NCBI RefSeq assembly: GCF_001571285.1
Contig: NZ_BCTM01000034.1
Coordinates: 1-41,557 of the forward strand
Source: Kluyvera cryocrescens NBRC 102467
GTDB lineage: Bacteria; Pseudomonadota; Gammaproteobacteria; Enterobacterales; Enterobacteriaceae
DNA length: 41,557 nucleotides
Direction: 5' to 3'
Shown: positions 16,763-23,781 of the stretch, piece by piece
Layout of the letters: each line of letters starts with the position of its first letter
Numbering within the stretch: the stretch's first letter is position 1
Made by a program: the position numbers and the translations under genes
Notes under the pieces: model-generated
What the model was told of the DNA's origin: nothing
Databases searched by the model: none
Seen by the model: only the letters and a program-made list of their open reading frames with translations

Positions 16763-17713
16763 ATGATTCGCTTACCACTGGCCGCCACCATGGCGCTGCT
16801 CTTTTCCGCCCAGACGGCCTTCGCCGCCTTGCCCACATTCACTTTCTGGCCCGATGGCGAAGCGCCGGGCGCGAAAAACAGCCCGGTCAGCTTTGCGCAG
16901 GTGGAACGCAGCAAAGACCCCACGCTGCCCGACCGTGCCGTCACCGGCATTCGCGCCCCGGAAATAACCGTTTACGCCCCTGAACACCCTAACGGCGTGG
17001 CGCTGCTGGTGACTCCCGGCGGCTCATATCAGCGAGTGGTACTCGATAAAGAGGGCAGTGATTTAGCCGCACCGTTTAATGCCCAGGGCTACACCCTGTT
17101 TGTGATGACCTACCGGATGCCGGCCGATGGCCACGCTGAGGGCGCAAACGCCCCGCTGGCGGATGTCCAGCGAGCGATGCGCACGCTGCGCGCCCGCGCC
17201 GGGGAGTGGAACATCAATCCGCACCGGATTGGCGTGATGGGCTTTTCGGCAGGTGGACACGTGGCAGCCAGCCTTGAAACGCGCTACGACGAACCGGTGT
17301 ACACCCCGATTGATACCATCGATAAGCACAGCGCCCGGCCCGATTTCGTGGTGCTCGGTTATCCGGTCATTTCCATGGATAAGGCCATCGCCCATCCTGG
17401 TTCACGCAAGGCCTTGATTGGCGACACGCCGAACGCTGAGCAAATTAAGCACTATTCACCGGAACTGAACGTGAATGCACAGACGCCGCCAACCTTCATC
17501 ATGCACGCGGTTGATGATCCTTCGGTGCCGGTGGAAAATTCGCTGGTGATGTTCAACGCCCTGCGCGCTCACAAAATTCCCACCGAGCTGCATCTGTTCG
17601 CCGAAGGCAAGCACGGCTTCGGTATTCGCGGGGCGAAAGGGCTGCCCGCCGCCGCGTGGCCGCAGTTGGCCATGCGCTGGATTGACTCACTGCCACCGTC
17701 CCCTCAGGGTTAA
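16763..17713 (+). CDS. exported alpha/beta hydrolase (carbohydrate esterase-like)
   Basis: A 316-residue alpha/beta hydrolase with an N-terminal signal peptide (MIRLPLAATMALLFSAQTAFA, cut after about residue 21), so probably periplasmic. The nucleophile elbow is GFSAGGH (Ser about 162); the acid is probably in HAVDDPSVPV and the His in GKHGFGIRG. VTPGGSYQRVV is the oxyanion-hole region. It resembles the BD-FAE/acetyl-xylan-esterase-like group, which removes acyl groups from sugars; the natural substrate is not known. ATG 16763 is chosen over 16730 because TGGGAG (16751-16756) is well placed and the signal peptide then starts cleanly. It is a single gene with no obvious operon partner. Confidence 0.82.
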   Translation: MIRLPLAATMALLFSAQTAFAALPTFTFWPDGEAPGAKNSPVSFAQVERSKDPTLPDRAVTGIRAPEITVYAPEHPNGVALLVTPGGSYQRVVLDKEGSDLAAPFNAQGYTLFVMTYRMPADGHAEGANAPLADVQRAMRTLRARAGEWNINPHRIGVMGFSAGGHVAASLETRYDEPVYTPIDTIDKHSARPDFVVLGYPVISMDKAIAHPGSRKALIGDTPNAEQIKHYSPELNVNAQTPPTFIMHAVDDPSVPVENSLVMFNALRAHKIPTELHLFAEGKHGFGIRGAKGLPAAAWPQLAMRWIDSLPPSPQG

Positions 17714-17789
17714 CGCGGCAATCTTATCCCGGCCGAGCGCAGCAACGCCGGGTTTTACCCAGACAAAACTTAGATCTCACTTTTCAGTT

Positions 17790-17803
17790 TTGATCACAAT
17801 AAT
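17790..17803 (+). promoter_or_regulatory. possible FNR site upstream of pflD
   Basis: TTGATCACAATAAT has a perfect left FNR half (TTGAT) and a poor right half against TTGAT-N4-ATCAA. It lies 100 bases before pflD, in a 189-base gap without genes. An anaerobic glycyl radical enzyme would suit FNR control, but the match is weak. Confidence 0.3.
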
Positions 17804-17902
17804 CCAGTAAATCGCCCCATTCTCTTCTGTCTCCCGCTGCCGCATTTGCCTACCGTAGAAGCCATAAGAAACGTCAGGTTAATCTCCCGAGGAGCCAGCA
17901 CC

Positions 17903-20200
17903 ATGAGCCATAGAATTCAGCGACTGAAAGACGCCCTGTTTGCCAATCCACGCGAAATCTCCCTCGAACGCGCCGTGTTGTATACCGAAAGCCATCGCCA
18001 GACCGAAGGCGAGCCGGTGATTATCCGCCGCGCCAAAGCCACCGCGCATATTCTCGATAACGTCGCCATCAGCATTCGCGACGACGAGCTGATTGCCGGC
18101 AACCGCACCATCAAACCGCGCGCCGGGATCATGTCACCGGAGATGGATCCTTACTGGCTGCTAAAAGAACTCGACCAGTTCCCGACCCGTCCACAGGACC
18201 GCTTTAACATCAGCGACGACGACCAGCGTCTGTACCGCGACGAGCTGTTCCCGTACTGGGAAAAACGCTCGATGAAGGATTTCATTAACGCGCAAATGAC
18301 CGATGAGGTGAAAGCCGCCGTCAGTACGCAGATTTTCAGCGTGAACCAGACCGATAAAGGCCAGGGCCACATCATCATTGATTATCCACGCCTGCTTAAT
18401 CACGGGCTTGAGGCGCTGGTCTGCGAGATGCAGGCGCATGTGCAGCAGCAGCCGAATAACGTGTTTTATCGCGCGGTGTTGATTCTGCTTGAGGCTTCTC
18501 AGCGCCATATCCTGCGCTATGCCGCGTTGGCTGAAGAAATGGCGGCCACGTGTGACGACCCACAGCGCCGTCAGGAGCTGGAAACCATCGCCCAGGTTTC
18601 GCGCCATAACGCGCAGAAGAAGCCACAAAACTTCTGGCAGGCCAGCCAGCTATTCTGGTACATGAACATCATTTTGCAGTATGAATCCAACGCCAGCTCC
18701 ATTTCGCTGGGGCGATTTGACCAGTACATGCTGCCGTTCTGGCAGGCCTCGCTAAATCACGGTGGAGATCCGGCGTTTATGCAGGAGCTGCTGGAATCAT
18801 TGTGGGTGAAATGCAACGACATCGTACTGCTGCGTTCCACCAGCAGCGCGCGCTATTTTGCCGGCTTCCCCACCGGCTATACCGCCCTGCTGGGTGGCCT
18901 GACGGAAAACGGGCGCAGCGCGGTAAACATTCTCTCCTTCGTCTGTCTTGACGCCTATCAGAACGTTCGCCTGCCGCAGCCCAACCTTGGGGTGCGGGTC
19001 AACGAACTGATTGACCGGCCGTTCCTGCGCAAAACGGCAGAAACCGTGCGCTTAGGCACCGGTATTCCACAGATTTTTAACGATGAAGTGGTGGTGCCCG
19101 CGTTTCTCAACCGCGGCGTGTCGCTGGAAGATGCCCGCGATTACGCGGTGGTCGGCTGCGTGGAGCTGTCGATTCCTGGCCGCACCTACGGGCTGCACGA
19201 CATTGCGATGTTCAACCTGCTGAAGGTGATGGAAATCGTCATGCTGGAGCACGAAGGCGATGAGGAGATTAGCTACGACAGCCTGCTGGCAAGCATTCGC
19301 CATAAAATCCAGCACTACATTAAGCTGATGGTGGAAGGCAGCAACATCTGCGATATCGGCCATCGCGATTGGGCGCCGGTCCCGCTGCTCTCCTCATTCA
19401 TTGAAGATTGTATCGCCAACGGTAAGGACATTACCGAAGGCGGCGCACGCTACAATTTTTCTGGCGTACAGGGGATTGGGATTGCCAACCTTAGCGACTC
19501 GCTGCACGCGCTCAAAGGCATGGTGTTTGACCAGCAGCGCATGAGCTTCGACGAGCTGCTGGCGGTGCTGAAGGCCAACTTCGCAACGCCTGAAGGCGAA
19601 AAAGTGCGCGCCCGTTTGATTAACCGCTTCGAGAAGTACGGCAACGATATCGACGATGTCGACAACATCAGCGCCGATCTGCTGCGTTTTTACTGCAAAG
19701 AAGTGGAAAAATATCGCAACCCGCGCGGCGGACAGTTTACGCCGGGTTCATATACCGTATCAGCGCACGTGCCGCTGGGCTCAGTGGTTGGCGCAACGCC
19801 GGATGGTCGTTTTGCTGGCGAACAGCTGGCAGACGGCGGCCTGTCCCCGATGGTGGGACAAGACGGTCAGGGGCCGACGGCAGTGCTGAAATCGGTAAGC
19901 AAGCTCGACAACTATCTGCTCTCTAACGGCACGCTGTTGAACGTTAAATTTACCCCGGCAACGCTGGAAGGTGAAAGTGGCCTGAACAAACTGGCGGATT
20001 TCCTCCACGCCTTTACCAAACTGAAGCTCCAGCACATTCAGTTTAACGTGGTGAATGCCGAGACACTGCGTGAAGCCCAGCAGCGGCCGCAGGATTTTGC
20101 CGGGCTGGTGGTTCGCGTGGCGGGCTACAGCGCCTTCTTTGTCGAGCTGTCGAAGGAGATTCAGGATGACATTATCCGCCGCACCGCGCATCAGCTGTGA
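17903..20200 (+). CDS. pflD: glycyl radical enzyme PflD (pyruvate formate-lyase-like)
   Basis: Oxygen-sensitive glycyl radical enzyme of 765 residues, the length of E. coli PflD, which it closely resembles by eye. The active-site Cys is about residue 419 in VVGCVELSIPG and the radical Gly about 741 in VRVAGYSAFF. The single active-site Cys in GCVE places it with the diol-dehydratase/decarboxylase-type enzymes rather than with true pyruvate formate-lyase, which uses adjacent Cys-Cys. It differs from GCVEP of glycerol and choline enzymes at the residue after Glu (Leu). The substrate is not known for PflD of E. coli. ATG 17903 has CGAGGAG upstream and gives the family N-terminus MSHRIQRLKDALFAN. 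The activase gene overlaps its 3' end by 35 bases. Confidence 0.93.
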   Translation: MSHRIQRLKDALFANPREISLERAVLYTESHRQTEGEPVIIRRAKATAHILDNVAISIRDDELIAGNRTIKPRAGIMSPEMDPYWLLKELDQFPTRPQDRFNISDDDQRLYRDELFPYWEKRSMKDFINAQMTDEVKAAVSTQIFSVNQTDKGQGHIIIDYPRLLNHGLEALVCEMQAHVQQQPNNVFYRAVLILLEASQRHILRYAALAEEMAATCDDPQRRQELETIAQVSRHNAQKKPQNFWQASQLFWYMNIILQYESNASSISLGRFDQYMLPFWQASLNHGGDPAFMQELLESLWVKCNDIVLLRSTSSARYFAGFPTGYTALLGGLTENGRSAVNILSFVCLDAYQNVRLPQPNLGVRVNELIDRPFLRKTAETVRLGTGIPQIFNDEVVVPAFLNRGVSLEDARDYAVVGCVELSIPGRTYGLHDIAMFNLLKVMEIVMLEHEGDEEISYDSLLASIRHKIQHYIKLMVEGSNICDIGHRDWAPVPLLSSFIEDCIANGKDITEGGARYNFSGVQGIGIANLSDSLHALKGMVFDQQRMSFDELLAVLKANFATPEGEKVRARLINRFEKYGNDIDDVDNISADLLRFYCKEVEKYRNPRGGQFTPGSYTVSAHVPLGSVVGATPDGRFAGEQLADGGLSPMVGQDGQGPTAVLKSVSKLDNYLLSNGTLLNVKFTPATLEGESGLNKLADFLHAFTKLKLQHIQFNVVNAETLREAQQRPQDFAGLVVRVAGYSAFFVELSKEIQDDIIRRTAHQL

Positions 20201-21041
20201 GGTGATTGAAACGCGCGCCGATACGGCGCGCATTTTCAACATCCAGCGCTATTCATTAAACGATGGCCACGGTATTCGCACGGTCGTTTTTTTTAAAGGC
20301 TGCCCGCATCGCTGCCCGTGGTGCGCCAACCCCGAATCCATCTCGCCTAAAATCGACACCGTGCGCCGGGAGAGCAAGTGCCTGCACTGCGCCACCTGTC
20401 AGCAGGACGCCGAAGAGTGCCCTTCCGGCGCATGGGAACACATTGGCCGCGACGTGACGCTGGCATCCCTTGAACGGGAGGTGCTAAAAGACGAAGTCTT
20501 TTTCCGCGCCTCCGGCGGCGGCGTGACGCTCTCTGGCGGCGAGGTACTGATGCAGGCCGAGTTCGCTAGCCGTTTCTTACTGCGCCTGAAGCAATGGGGG
20601 ATTCATACCGCCATCGAAACGGCCGGCGACACCTCCCCTCACCGCCTGCTGCCGCTGGCACAAGCCTGTGATGAAGTGCTGTTCGATTTGAAAATCATGG
20701 ACAGCGAAACGGCACGACGCGTCCTGAACATCAACCAGCCGCGCGTGCTGGAGAACTTTCGCCTGCTGGCTAGCGAGGGGATCAATGTGATCCCAAGACT
20801 GCCGTTGATCCCCGGTTTTACCCTCAACGAGGACAATGTCGCGCAGATTCTGGATTTTCTGGCGCCGTTACCGGTGAATGAGGTGCACCTGCTGCCGTTT
20901 CATCAATACGGCGAGCCGAAGTATTCGCTGCTGGGCAGCGAGTGGGCAATGGTGGGAATTAAAGCACCGGAGCCTGAAGAGATAGCACCTATTCGGGCGA
21001 TGGTGGAACGGGCGGGATATCGGGTCGTGGTTGGCGGGTGA
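20166..21041 (+). CDS. pflC: glycyl radical enzyme activase PflC (radical SAM)
   Basis: Radical SAM enzyme that abstracts a hydrogen from Gly741 of PflD to make the active radical. It has 291 residues (E. coli PflC 292). The radical SAM cluster is GCPHRCPWCANPES (CxxxCxxC). An inserted ferredoxin-like stretch, CLHCATCQQDAEECPSGAW, is typical of activases of this subfamily; the SAM-binding GGE is in SGGGVTLSGGEVL. The ATG at 20166 is chosen because AAGGAG sits about 7 bases upstream and the N-terminus then aligns with E. coli PflC (ISCEVIETR...TARIFNIQRYSLNDG); this places it inside the end of pflD, so translation is coupled. Confidence 0.93.
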   Translation: MTLSAAPRISCEVIETRADTARIFNIQRYSLNDGHGIRTVVFFKGCPHRCPWCANPESISPKIDTVRRESKCLHCATCQQDAEECPSGAWEHIGRDVTLASLEREVLKDEVFFRASGGGVTLSGGEVLMQAEFASRFLLRLKQWGIHTAIETAGDTSPHRLLPLAQACDEVLFDLKIMDSETARRVLNINQPRVLENFRLLASEGINVIPRLPLIPGFTLNEDNVAQILDFLAPLPVNEVHLLPFHQYGEPKYSLLGSEWAMVGIKAPEPEEIAPIRAMVERAGYRVVVGG

Positions 21042-21076
21042 ATCCTGGCGCGCACCTGTCTGCGGCCGATTACCTT

Positions 21077-21107
21077 GCCTCCTCTCCCTTAGCCAGGGAG
21101 AGGAGGC
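21077..21107. terminator. terminator hairpin between pflC and the PhyH gene
   Basis: GCCTCCTCTCCCT and AGGGAGAGGAGGC form a perfect 13-bp stem with a 5-base loop between two convergent genes. No T-run on either side. The CCTCTCCC core resembles the G/C-rich runs of the hycE-hycF repeat and may belong to the same repeat family. Confidence 0.65.
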
Positions 21108-21123
21108 CATCAGAGCCTGAAGA

Positions 21124-21891
21124 TCACTCCACATCCAACAGCCATTTCTGCGCCGGCGTTAAGCGACTGGCGGTTTCCGGCGTTAGCCAACGGCGCTGAT
21201 CCTGCTGGGCAGTGTCAGCCCGGTCAATATACAAACCGTGTAGCACCCGGCGGCGTGAACCTTCGCGATTGGTGGTCCCCCCGTGCCAGGCATGCGCGTT
21301 ATAAATCATCACACTGCCCGCCGGGGCTTCAAAAATCACTTCATCCGGATGCGGTAATCCGACATCTTCCAGCACCTCTTCCGGCAGCTCCGGGCGGAGA
21401 TGGGTGGCCGGGATTATTCTCGGCGCACCGTTGGCGGCGTAGAGATCGTCAATGGCCCAGATGGTATTAACCAGATGCACTTTCGGGAAGTCCGGACGCG
21501 GCTTTTTCCAGTCGGCGTGCAGCGGCTGATGGCCACCGTTGTATAACGCTTCGCGGGCGTTGAGGCTGGAGATTTTAAACTCGCCTTCAAAGATATAGCG
21601 ACACGCCGAGAGGATCAGCGGATGTGACCACACCTTTTCCCACACCACGCCTTTGTTCACCAGGTTGGCGACGCGGGTGGCGGTCTCCTCCTGGTGGTGT
21701 TCAACCGCCAGGTTCTCCCCTTCTTTCTCTACCAGGAAGTCAATACGTTCGCGCATCGCCGCCAGCCAGTCGGCGTCGGCCACGCCATGCACAATCGTGT
21801 AGCCCTGGGTATCCAGTTCATGTTTCATCGTTGCTGACAGTTCGCCGTTGGCGCCCAGTGCATCCAGCCAAAATGCCGCTTGCTTGTCCAT
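21124..21891 (-). CDS. phytanoyl-CoA dioxygenase (PhyH) family protein
   Basis: A 255-residue cytoplasmic non-haem Fe(II)/2-oxoglutarate-dependent oxygenase. The iron triad is visible: His125 and Asp127 in PLHADW, and His203 in NAHAWHGGTTN; Arg about 213-215 in REGSRRRVLHG would bind 2-oxoglutarate. The protein keeps all catalytic residues and so is probably active. PhyH relatives in bacteria hydroxylate small molecules, including compatible solutes and secondary metabolites; the substrate here is not known. It is transcribed away from an AraC-type gene with a 160-base shared control region, so that regulator probably controls it. Confidence 0.85.
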   Translation of the reverse strand: MDKQAAFWLDALGANGELSATMKHELDTQGYTIVHGVADADWLAAMRERIDFLVEKEGENLAVEHHQEETATRVANLVNKGVVWEKVWSHPLILSACRYIFEGEFKISSLNAREALYNGGHQPLHADWKKPRPDFPKVHLVNTIWAIDDLYAANGAPRIIPATHLRPELPEEVLEDVGLPHPDEVIFEAPAGSVMIYNAHAWHGGTTNREGSRRRVLHGLYIDRADTAQQDQRRWLTPETASRLTPAQKWLLDVE

Positions 21892-21971
21892 ATCGCCTCT
21901 CTTTTGTTAACCATTTCACAACATGTATGAAAAGTTACTGCACGCGGCGGCGGCATTCTGTATGAGATAGC

Positions 21972-21995
21972 TACACAACACTGGATTTTTGTGTA
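21972..21995. promoter_or_regulatory. inverted repeat in the PhyH/AraC control region
   Basis: TACACAA-N10-TTGTGTA is a perfect 7-bp inverted repeat in the 160-base gap between the divergent genes, 81 bases from the PhyH start and 57 from the regulator start. It is a candidate operator, by inference only. Confidence 0.4.
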
Positions 21996-22051
21996 CAGCA
22001 AAATAAAGTGTGATGAGATTCAAAATCCAGAATAATAACCAGGACATGAGC

Positions 22052-22873
22052 ATGTCAGAGCAATCCCTCGTCCCCGTGCTGGAGCAGCTATTGCGACAGC
22101 AGGGAGACCTTGTCGTGCGTTTCCCGCAAACCGTCCAGCCCGCACCAGAGCTGGCGATGAGCCTGTCATTTCCCCGTCTGGAGATTGTGCTGGAAGGCGA
22201 ACTGCCGGATGACTGTCTGCACTCACCGCTCGGCCCGCTCCAGGCGCTGTATATTCCCGGCGGCCGCTGGAATGCCCCGCAGTGGCAGGGGCCTGCCACG
22301 ACGCTAAGTATTTTATTCAGTAAGCAGAAACTGGGGTTTAGCCTGCAGCGCTTTGACGGCCAGAAATTTGTTGAGATCCGCAAGCAGCACGTCGCGCGTT
22401 TAGGGCCGCGCGTGGGGTCATATCTTTTGCTGGCGCTCAATGAGCTGGCGATTCGCCCGGTGATGCCAACGGCGCAGATTGTCCTGAGCGGCCTGCTCAG
22501 CCACTGCATCGATCAGCTCACCCATCTGGCGGATACGGTCAGCAAAAGCAAAGAGCTGTTTATGGCGATTCAGGAGTATATCGACGAACACGCCGCCGAG
22601 GCGCTTAGCCGGGAGACGGTGGCGAGGAAATTCCACATCACCCCGAACTATCTGTCGCACCTTTTTCAGAAATCCAGCACCGTCGGCTTCAACGAATATC
22701 TGACCGCCGTCCGCCTGGAGCTGGCGAAGAAATTACTGCGCGGATATGAGATGAAAATTAAAGAGATTGCCCATCACTGCGGCTTTGAGGACAGCAACTA
22801 CTTCTGCCGGATCTTCCGTAAGCATACGGCGCGATCGCCGTCAGAGTACCGCCGCCACTGTCGTACGATGTAA
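22052..22873 (+). CDS. AraC-family transcriptional regulator
   Basis: About 273 residues. The C-terminal 100 residues hold the double helix-turn-helix of AraC proteins: LSRETVARKFHITPNYLSHLFQ and IKEIAHHCGFEDSNYFCRIF, ending in the RSPSEYRR signature. The N-terminal about 160 residues are a probable ligand-sensing domain without a recognised motif (GDLVVRFPQT ... LYIPGGRWNAPQWQG looks cupin-like). The ATG at 22052 has AGGA (22041-22044) at 7 bases; ATGs at 22046 and 22010 are alternatives. It is divergent from the PhyH gene, which it probably controls. The inducer is unknown. Confidence 0.87.
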   Translation: MSEQSLVPVLEQLLRQQGDLVVRFPQTVQPAPELAMSLSFPRLEIVLEGELPDDCLHSPLGPLQALYIPGGRWNAPQWQGPATTLSILFSKQKLGFSLQRFDGQKFVEIRKQHVARLGPRVGSYLLLALNELAIRPVMPTAQIVLSGLLSHCIDQLTHLADTVSKSKELFMAIQEYIDEHAAEALSRETVARKFHITPNYLSHLFQKSSTVGFNEYLTAVRLELAKKLLRGYEMKIKEIAHHCGFEDSNYFCRIFRKHTARSPSEYRRHCRTM

Positions 22874-22876
22874 GCG

Positions 22877-23221
22877 CTATTTTTTCGGCCGATACTTTTC
22901 CGGCAACTCCGGCACGGGACGCCGGTCGTCAATCAAATGGCGAATGGTGAGAATCGGGTGGCGCCAGAGCATTCGCGGCCCCGCCCAGCGCATAATTTGC
23001 TTCATCTCTTCGCGCTTCGCAGGCTGGTAGCAGTGGACCGGGCACTGTTTACAGGCCGGTTTTTCTTCACCAAAAACACATTTATCTAGCCGTTTATCGG
23101 CATAGGCGTTCAGCGCCTGATAGTGCTCGGCATCATTCTGCGCATCCGGACAACGCCCCTGATATAGCGTAATCATGCTGCGGATAGTCCGTTTTTCACG
23201 GTCGATGCGTTTGCCTGCCAT
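22877..23221 (-). CDS. ygbA: nitrous oxide-stimulated promoter family protein YgbA
   Basis: Small cytoplasmic protein of 114 residues, strongly similar by eye to E. coli YgbA, which also lies between fhlA and mutS. A Cys cluster, CVFGEEKPACKQCPVHCY, with a distant CPDAQN earlier, suggests metal or Fe-S binding. The C-terminal RMLWRHPILTIRHLIDD block is typical. E. coli ygbA is repressed by the nitric oxide sensor NsrR, and an NsrR-like site lies just upstream here. YgbA is reported to help growth during nitrosative stress; the biochemical role is not settled. It is convergent with the AraC gene, 3 bases apart. Confidence 0.93.
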   Translation of the reverse strand: MAGKRIDREKRTIRSMITLYQGRCPDAQNDAEHYQALNAYADKRLDKCVFGEEKPACKQCPVHCYQPAKREEMKQIMRWAGPRMLWRHPILTIRHLIDDRRPVPELPEKYRPKK

Positions 23222-23240
23222 AGCCTGTTCCTCACCAATA

Positions 23241-23263
23241 AAGATGCATTAATAATACACTTT
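23241..23263 (-). promoter_or_regulatory. NsrR-like operator upstream of ygbA
   Basis: AAGATGCATTA-T-TAATACACTTT fits the 11-1-11 inverted repeat of NsrR sites (AAGATGCATTT-N-AAATGCATCTT) at about 17 of 22 positions; one half is almost perfect. It begins 20 bases before the ygbA start, where a repressor would block initiation. NsrR control of ygbA is established in E. coli. Confidence 0.6.
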
Positions 23264-23285
23264 TAATGATGTTTTCGCAGCCGCT

Positions 23286-23573
23286 TTATCCGCCGTTCTT
23301 ATCCACATGCCCCAACGGTTTTTCCGGGAAACAGACGTCACGCACCCGGCGCTTTAGCTCCGCGGCATCGGGAAAACCGTCGTCACGCTTGCGATCCCAA
23401 ATCAGCTCGTCGCCAACGGTAATCGTGAAAATTCCCCCAGAGCCCGGAATCAGCGTTACCGAAGCAATATCGGTGCTAAAGGTATGCAGTAGCTCCTGAG
23501 CCATCCAGCTGGCACGAAGCATCCAGTTGCACTGGGAACAGTAGGTGAGCGTAATTGCAGCTTTCTGCGTCAT
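23286..23573 (-). CDS. SelT/SelW/SelH (Rdx) family thioredoxin-fold protein
   Basis: A 95-residue small protein with the Rdx-family redox motif near the N-terminus, TYCSQCNW (Cys-x-x-Cys, with Cys where animal SelW has selenocysteine). The GSGGIFTITVGDELIWDRK segment is the conserved strand region, and FPDAAELKRRVRD the last helix. Function in bacteria is not established; a thiol-redox role is assumed. The ATG at 23573 is preferred to 23612 because the extra 13 residues are outside the family pattern. The gene precedes ygbA in the same direction by 64 bases; the NsrR-like site lies in that gap, so ygbA is probably controlled separately. Confidence 0.85.
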   Translation of the reverse strand: MTQKAAITLTYCSQCNWMLRASWMAQELLHTFSTDIASVTLIPGSGGIFTITVGDELIWDRKRDDGFPDAAELKRRVRDVCFPEKPLGHVDKNGG

Positions 23574-23652
23574 GGCGGTCTCGCGAAGGATGAAAAGCAC
23601 TAGTGTAAACAAATTGTTTCATATGCCGAGATTAATTTGCAAACTTTATTGC

Positions 23653-23673
23653 AAATGATAATTCCTATCATTA
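23653..23673 (+). promoter_or_regulatory. Fur box of the hmu operon
   Basis: AAATGATAATTCCTATCATTA is a near match to the Fur consensus (GATAATGATAATCATTATC): inverted ATGATAA/CTATCAT halves. It lies about 110-130 bases before hmuR. Iron-Fur repression of heme uptake operons is established. Confidence 0.8.
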
Positions 23674-23781
23674 CTATTCGCATCACTATAAAAACGGAAA
23701 AACGTCGAATCGCTTAAGGAAAAGCGGACTTCTGGAAGTAACGAGTGGGCCAATACTAATAACGATGAAGGCATGGCAACT

